A stretch of 9,998 bases of DNA, from the NCBI GenBank assembly GCA_039180865.1, contig JBCDCZ010000168.1:1-9998 (forward strand), read 5' to 3'. Below, piece after piece: positions 5,696-9,998 of the stretch. Both the position numbers and the translations under genes were made by a program. This stretch comes from JBCDCU01 sp039180865. GTDB lineage: Bacteria; Pseudomonadota; Alphaproteobacteria; Rhizobiales; JACESI01. The notes below the pieces were generated by a model, which worked only from the letters and a program-made list of their open reading frames with translations, was not told the DNA's origin and searched no databases. Each line of letters begins with the position of its first letter. The stretch's first letter is position 1.

Positions 5696-8600
5696 CTATT
5701 CAAACCGGCCACTTGCCTGGGCAAGCATCGTATAGACCCTGCCGATATCGGAATTCAGGTAGTGTTCTGATTGCCGATTACCGGGATCGGAACGTGAGAT
5801 CTGAAGCATGAGCACCTCGAAGTCTCCAATATACCGATCAACCGTCATGTTGAATTCTCGATCACCATTGTACTGGCGCCGGATTTCATCGCGCAGCTGA
5901 CGGCTCTCCAGAGAGACAATGCGGCGGGTAAACACGTCACGTTCGCCGCGCTGATAACGGTCCCACAGTTCAATTGCCGCATCACGGTCGATCACCCGAG
6001 CAAGATCAACGCTGAGTGAGTAGAGCGATTCGACGATATGATCCGGCGTCCGCTCGTGACGACCGACGCCGGCAGTCTGAGGCTGGGCCTGCGGGGCAGG
6101 GGTCCGCACTTCCGGTGCAAGAGCTTCCTCGCTGGAGGCGCGGCGAAGAAGGTTCTTAACCCAGCCGTCCTCGCCCTCAGGTTCGAACGCTCTTCCGCCG
6201 CCGCTCGTCTCAAATGAAGAGCGCGTGGTCTCTGTGCGCGGGCCGAATGCCGGGGCAGCGGGTGCTGCAGATGCCGGCCTCTCAACCGCCTGCACCTCAG
6301 GTGTTGGTTCGGCTCTGCCAAAGGTTTGAGGATACCTGTTTTCATGACCGACCGGTTGTGGATTTTCACGCCTCGGCTGTACGGGTGCCGACGGACGTTG
6401 TGTTGCAGCCGGGGTCGGCTGAGCGTCACGGCTCCGTGTCTCGAAGGTGGGCCTGGTCTGCGGAGCTTGTCCTTGGCTTGCGGCAAGCTCTGGAATGGCT
6501 TCCTGATGGGGGCGCACATCTTCGCGCTGCCGGACAGCTTCACGCTGCCGCTCACCTCGCTCGGCACGGGCGCGGGCAAGATAAGACTCTCTTTGCACGT
6601 CATCCCGACGTTCCGGGTTGACGCGATCGCTGCGGGATGGAGCGTCCGGTGCCGGACGTTGGTCTGTAAAAGACTGATCCCGATCGAAAGCAGGGCGCGC
6701 CGCTGGTATTTGTGTCCGTGCTCGGATTGGAGCATTTTGCGCAGGCTCGCTTTGAACCGGGGTGCGGTTAATGCGGGCAGCGGGACGCTCGTCTTGAGCG
6801 GCAACTCGGGCTGGCCTCGCCGGTGCCGCTGGCCGCTCTGCAACTGGCGGTGCCGTGCGAGCGCTTGCCGGACTTTGTGCGGGCGTGTCTGCCTGTGGGG
6901 CCGTCATGCGCGTACGCTGGTTGTTGACGATGTCGCTCAGGTCGTTCAGCGCTCGGACCTGCTCGCTGACAAGGCGGCGCATTTGCGCAGTGCTTTCCTT
7001 GGTTTCCTGCGGCAGATCAAAGATGCCGCGCTTGATTTCGCTCCGTGTCTCATCGAGGTCCCGTTTCAGGTCTTTCGCAACCTGGCGCATTTCCTGGGAT
7101 GCACCGGCAAAGCGTCCGGTCGCTTCCTTGATGGCATCGTTGATCTGGGCGTTGACACCGCTCTGCATGGATTCGAGCTCTTTGGCGACGGTCTGTGACG
7201 CTTCATTCGCTGTCGTCGACAAAGTCGCTGCCACCAACCGTGCGCGTTCCTCGGCCTGCTTGACTGTATCGTTCATCATACCGGTGAAAGAGCGCAGCAA
7301 TTGTTCGATATCAGCACTCTTGGCAACCAGGTTCTCCGAAAGGGCACCGATCGCACGCGTGCGGTCTTCAACGGATGAGTCAAGCGTTTGGTTAGCATTG
7401 ACAAAGAGGCCAGCGGCTTCGGATAGCGCGCGGCTTTGGTCTTCGAAGCGGTTCGCTAGAAGCGCCGTGTCCTGAACTGTCCGGTTCGACAGGTCGTTGA
7501 GTTTCGCAAGCTCTTGTGCAAGACGCTCATTTGCTTCACCGCCGCGTTCAACGGCAGCATCAATGGCTGAGCGCAGTTCGTCGGCGCGTTTGCCAAGACC
7601 CGCCTCAATCGTGCCGAGATTCTCATTGGCAAGATGAAGCGCGTTACGAAGATCGGCGTTTGAGCGATCAAGCCGTGCGATCAGGTTGCCAGCGCCTTCG
7701 ACCTGCTCCGTAATCGAAGCGAGAAGCTGTTGGCCTTCTTGAGCAAACACATTGGCGAGAGCTCCGGTGCGCTCGCGCATGACGGATTCGATTTGCGCTG
7801 CGTTTTCCAGCAGAGCCTTCTCGCTTTGCTGAGTTGCGCTGGTAATTGTTGCTGTACGCTCCCGCAACATGTCTTCCAGCCGGGCCGCGTTCTTGCTCAG
7901 CACATCTTCAGATGCGGTCGCTGCCGATGCCAGGGTTGTCTCGATATCGCTCGCGCTTTGACGCAGCCGCTGGTCGGAAAGGGCTGTGGTGGATTTCAGA
8001 ATGTTCGCAAGATTGTCTGCGCTCTCTTGCAATGATTGTTCCGAGCGTTCGGTGCCTTCGCGAAGCATGGCTTCGACATTTGCCATCCTGTTGGACAAAG
8101 TCTCGTCCATCTGGGCGGCACTGTCGCGGATTGTATCGGCGGTTTGTGCCGCGTTGTTGCGGATTCCCTGCGACAACCCTGAAAGGGCCGAAATGAGTGT
8201 TTGGCCAGCTTCGTGGGTTTTGCGCGCAAATGTGTTGGCGGCATCGTCTGCAGCAGCCACCAGAAGCGAGCTGGAATTTTGCGATAGTTCCCCAATCCGT
8301 TGGTGGGCATTTTCAGCGTCAACAACGAGTTGTTCGCTTGCCTTCACCATCTTGTTGAGAACGAGGTCTTCCATGCGGTCGGATCTTTCCGCGAGCGTGC
8401 CGACCACATCGTCCACTTTGGATCCGATCGTGTTGTTGATAACGTCGATGCGTTGCTCGAGCGCTTCTGTGAGACCATCGGACTGCTGGCGCATGGCTTC
8501 GCGCACATCCCCCAACCGGCTGCCCATTTCTTCGATTAGCTGCTCCTGGCCGGCAGTGAAGGAATTGTGGATTTGTGCCGTTTGCTGGTCCATCGCTTCG

Positions 8601-9998
8601 CCAAGATCTTTGACCCGGGCGCTGAGCGTGTCTTCCAGTGTTTTAGCGTGTACTCCAAGCTTGTTCTCGATTGTCTCCGCCTGCGTTCCAAGATTGGCGG
8701 TCATGTTCTCGGTTGTCATCTTTAAGCGGGCATGGAGCGTCGTATCGATGGCATTGAGGTTTTCGCGCACCGACTGGTCAAATTCGTTGGCACGCGTTTC
8801 CAGGACTTTTGCGAGTTCCGCACCCTTCACATCGACAGTCTCGTTGATCTGGATGAGCCTGTTATCAACATCATCGTTGAGCGTAGTTGTTTTCTCTTCG
8901 ATCTGTTTGATGAGTTCGATCCCGGTCGCAGCAATCGCCTTGTTGAGCACTTGACTGCGTTGGGAGAGCGCCTGATTGACCTGTTCGCCCACCATCGCAA
9001 GGCGCTCGGTAATTTCGTTCGAATTGTTTGAAAGCGTTTCGTTAAACTGGGTTGATGTGCTCTCCAAACGCTCGATCAAGCCGCTCGAACGGGTTTCAAT
9101 GTCACCAGCAATCTGATCACCAGTCTCTCTGATACGCTCGGCAAGGGCAGTGCCGTCCGTGACGATAAGCTTCTCTGCCCGCGCATTGGCTTCGGCGAGT
9201 TCCGTTGTGAACCTGTCGCCTTTTTCGCTGATCGTTTCCGCGATCCGTGCGCCGATTTCGTCAAATTGCTCGCCGATCTGCGTCCCGCGAAGGGAGAGAT
9301 CGATCATCAGGGCATTGGTGCCGGTTTTGAACTCGTCGGTGATATCCTGCGTGGTTGCGGCGAAATTCTTCGAAATCGCTTCGGAACGCTCGGCGAGAGC
9401 CGCGCGCATTGCCTCACCAATCTCAGCAAGATTGGAAGCAACCTCGGTGCCGCGTGCCGTAATAGCCGCTGTGACAGTGTCGCCGATCCCTGAGAGTTCG
9501 CCTGTGACCTTCCCACCGCTTGAAACGATAGTCTCCGAAATATCGGATCCAAGCGATGTAAGCGTGTCGGAAATGTCCGTTCCACGCTGCGTAATGGTCT
9601 GGACGACGTCTTCGCTCATTTGGGAGAGGCTCGATGTGATTTCCGTGCCCCGCGCTGTGAACGACGCGTTCACATCCTCGGCCAAGACTTTTAGACTATC
9701 GGAAACCTGGCCAAACTGGAGGGCCATGGAATCGGATACCTGGCTTGAGGTTTCCAGCATATTGCGTGTGACAGCTTCACTTCGTTCTGCAAGCGCATCG
9801 TTGACGCTGCCGGAGACTTGTTCGAGGTTTGCCGTGATCTCACGTCCGCGCACTGCGATGGCTTCAGTCACATCTCCGCCGACTTGAGCAAGGCTCGTCG
9901 CGACATCGGTCCCGCGTTTCGAAATCGAACCGGAGACTTCAGAGCCGACATTGCCGATCGCATCAACGATACCTGTACCGGTCGTTGCGAGTTGATCG
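5696..9998 (-). CDS. Giant coiled-coil polarity/growth-pole-ring (GPR/RgsE-like) protein, C-terminal part, incomplete at window edge
   Basis: The frame is open from the right edge to TAG at 5696-5698: 1433 visible codons, no start. An apparent GTG start at 9871 is internal, because the frame and its repeat pattern continue unbroken to 9997. Regions in order: 22-residue coiled-coil repeats (9979-8693); less regular coiled coil to about 6910; a Pro/Ala/Arg-rich, probably disordered stretch (about 6905-6041) containing GEDGWVKNLLRRAS near its end; and a C-terminal domain (6040-5699) with ARVIDRDAAIELWDRYQRG, VFTRRIVSL, REFNMTVDRYIGDFE and RVYTMLAQASGRFE. I recall very similar C-terminal ends in large rhizobial proteins with apolipoprotein-like repeats: Growth Pole Ring protein of Agrobacterium and RgsE of Sinorhizobium, which organise unipolar growth. 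Assignment rests on memory of that end plus the architecture. Alternatives are another filament-forming scaffold or an SMC/kinesin-like misannotation. No ATPase motif is visible. Confidence 0.7.
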   Translation of the reverse strand, partial: DQLATTGTGIVDAIGNVGSEVSGSISKRGTDVATSLAQVGGDVTEAIAVRGREITANLEQVSGSVNDALAERSEAVTRNMLETSSQVSDSMALQFGQVSDSLKVLAEDVNASFTARGTEITSSLSQMSEDVVQTITQRGTDISDTLTSLGSDISETIVSSGGKVTGELSGIGDTVTAAITARGTEVASNLAEIGEAMRAALAERSEAISKNFAATTQDITDEFKTGTNALMIDLSLRGTQIGEQFDEIGARIAETISEKGDRFTTELAEANARAEKLIVTDGTALAERIRETGDQIAGDIETRSSGLIERLESTSTQFNETLSNNSNEITERLAMVGEQVNQALSQRSQVLNKAIAATGIELIKQIEEKTTTLNDDVDNRLIQINETVDVKGAELAKVLETRANEFDQSVRENLNAIDTTLHARLKMTTENMTANLGTQAETIENKLGVHAKTLEDTLSARVKDLGEAMDQQTAQIHNSFTAGQEQLIEEMGSRLGDVREAMRQQSDGLTEALEQRIDVINNTIGSKVDDVVGTLAERSDRMEDLVLNKMVKASEQLVVDAENAHQRIGELSQNSSSLLVAAADDAANTFARKTHEAGQTLISALSGLSQGIRNNAAQTADTIRDSAAQMDETLSNRMANVEAMLREGTERSEQSLQESADNLANILKSTTALSDQRLRQSASDIETTLASAATASEDVLSKNAARLEDMLRERTATITSATQQSEKALLENAAQIESVMRERTGALANVFAQEGQQLLASITEQVEGAGNLIARLDRSNADLRNALHLANENLGTIEAGLGKRADELRSAIDAAVERGGEANERLAQELAKLNDLSNRTVQDTALLANRFEDQSRALSEAAGLFVNANQTLDSSVEDRTRAIGALSENLVAKSADIEQLLRSFTGMMNDTVKQAEERARLVAATLSTTANEASQTVAKELESMQSGVNAQINDAIKEATGRFAGASQEMRQVAKDLKRDLDETRSEIKRGIFDLPQETKESTAQMRRLVSEQVRALNDLSDIVNNQRTRMTAPQADTPAQSPASARTAPPVAERPAAPARPARVAAQDERPAARINRTPVQSEPAQNAPIRARTQIPAARPAFDRDQSFTDQRPAPDAPSRSDRVNPERRDDVQRESYLARARAERGERQREAVRQREDVRPHQEAIPELAASQGQAPQTRPTFETRSRDAQPTPAATQRPSAPVQPRRENPQPVGHENRYPQTFGRAEPTPEVQAVERPASAAPAAPAFGPRTETTRSSFETSGGGRAFEPEGEDGWVKNLLRRASSEEALAPEVRTPAPQAQPQTAGVGRHERTPDHIVESLYSLSVDLARVIDRDAAIELWDRYQRGERDVFTRRIVSLESRQLRDEIRRQYNGDREFNMTVDRYIGDFEVLMLQISRSDPGNRQSEHYLNSDIGRVYTMLAQASGRFE
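5699..6040 (-). other. Conserved C-terminal domain of the giant protein
   Basis: The last 114 residues look like a compact helical domain with normal composition: LARVIDRDAAIELWDRYQRG, VFTRRIVSL, LRDEIRRQY, REFNMTVDRYIGDFE, and a final YTMLAQASGRFE. Tyrosines and tryptophan reappear here after their near absence upstream. This is the part most like the ends of rhizobial growth-pole scaffold proteins as I remember them, and the best query for a homology search. Confidence 0.65.
6041..6905 (-). other. Disordered Pro/Ala/Arg-rich linker of the giant protein
   Basis: About 290 residues dominated by Pro, Ala, Arg, Gln, Glu and Ser, following nearly 1000 residues of almost proline-free coiled coil. 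It includes an Arg/Glu-rich patch (YLARARAERGERQREAVRQR). A probable short linear motif, GWVKNLLRRAS, sits near 6140-6173; it contains one of only two Trp residues in the visible protein and is more ordered in character than its surroundings. Such linkers usually tether a folded end domain and present binding motifs; no partner can be read from sequence. Confidence 0.75.
8693..9979 (-). repeat. Array of 19 units of 22 residues (66 bp) plus one 11-residue half unit
   Basis: Reading the minus strand from 9979, the protein falls into consecutive 22-residue units without gaps. The pattern is Gly/Ser at position 1, Ile/Val/Leu at 4, Leu at 8, often Gly at 12, Val/Ile at 15, Ile/Leu at 19 and Arg/Lys at 22. 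Example starts: GTDVATSL, GREITANL, GTEITSSL, GTDISDTL, GTEVASNL, GTQIGEQF, SNEITERL. Ten units run to 9320, then an 11-residue piece (TNALMIDLSLR, 9319-9287), then nine more units down to 8693. Hydrophobics at 4, 8, 15 and 19 are a hendecad pattern (i, i+4, i+11), as in 11/22-mer apolipoprotein-type repeats. The array probably extends beyond the window. Confidence 0.88.

Noticed and set aside
6326..7198. 290-codon open frame on the plus strand
   Set aside because: Antisense to the disordered linker and end of the coiled coil; the product (Arg, Cys, Leu and Trp-rich) has no recognisable features. GC-rich biased codons on the opposite strand explain the lack of stops.
7986..8954. 322-codon open frame on the plus strand inside the giant coiled-coil gene
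   Set aside because: It is antisense to a strongly patterned real protein. Its translation is Ser/Ala/Arg/Val-rich low-complexity sequence mirroring the repeats on the other strand, with no domain and no Shine-Dalgarno.
5696..9871. Treating GTG 9871 as the start of the giant gene
   Set aside because: The frame continues without a stop to the window edge and the 22-residue repeat runs straight through this codon, so it is an internal valine.
9150..9887. 245-codon open frame on the plus strand
   Set aside because: Mirror of the 66-bp repeats of the giant gene; its own repeats (such as SVPRAV) are the complement of the Arg-Gly-Thr-Glu codons.
8693..9979. Possible CRISPR-like or satellite DNA repeat from the 66-bp period
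   Set aside because: The DNA units are strongly diverged and the period is a whole number of codons kept only at protein level, so this is a protein repeat.
5696..9998. Methyl-accepting chemotaxis protein or SMC/kinesin identity for the giant protein
   Set aside because: Coiled coil can mimic these in searches, but there is no chemoreceptor hairpin-tip motif and no Walker A or B motif, and the C-terminal domain does not fit either family.

Overview
The window looks like a cell-envelope neighbourhood from an alphaproteobacterium, most likely of the order Hyphomicrobiales (Rhizobiales). The order is inferred from three things. The giant coiled-coil protein ends in a domain I associate with the rhizobial growth-pole-ring family. 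The Mla-type lipid transporter has an alphaproteobacterial architecture: a STAS domain fused to the permease, no separate mlaB or mlaC, and a long MCE protein followed by an auxiliary lipoprotein. The DgcA-like enolase-superfamily racemase has a sequence style common in this class. No tRNA, rRNA, mobile element or CRISPR array is visible.

Layout. (1) 18-1004, minus: an enolase-superfamily dipeptide epimerase or N-acetyl-D-Glu racemase (DgcA-like) with a complete catalytic set. A Shine-Dalgarno-like AGGAG sits between its stop and the window edge and suggests a co-directional gene just outside. (2) 1005-1110: a short divergent promoter region. (3) 1111-5590, plus: four genes in a probable operon, namely mlaE with an N-terminal STAS domain, mlaF (4 bp after mlaE), mlaD (single MCE domain plus a 450-residue helical tail with an 87-residue repeat), and an ABC-transporter auxiliary lipoprotein whose signal peptide has a twin-arginine motif. 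(4) 5618-5644: a compact hairpin with an A-tract on one side and a T-tract on the other, usable as a terminator from both directions, between the operon and the convergent last gene. (5) 5696-9998, minus: the C-terminal 1433 codons of a giant coiled-coil protein, open at the right edge of the window. It is built from near-perfect 22-residue (two-hendecad) repeats, then less regular coiled coil, then a Pro/Ala/Arg-rich disordered stretch of about 290 residues, then a conserved C-terminal domain of about 114 residues.

How the genes may work together. MlaE, MlaF, MlaD and the lipoprotein should form one machine moving phospholipids between the inner and outer membranes: MlaFE in the inner membrane, the MlaD hexamer and its helical tail spanning the periplasm, and the lipoprotein probably at the outer membrane. 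The racemase acts on D-Glu-containing compounds, which derive from murein or free D-glutamate. The giant protein is a candidate scaffold of the growing cell pole (GPR of Agrobacterium, RgsE of Sinorhizobium). All six genes therefore have plausible envelope roles, but a functional link between the three transcription units is inference from proximity only.

Nothing here is a clearly new system. The parts most worth a second look are the exact 22-residue lattice with a single 11-residue slip and extreme composition in the giant protein, the 87-residue repeat in the MlaD tail, the Tat-like lipoprotein signal, and the unresolved substrate of the racemase.
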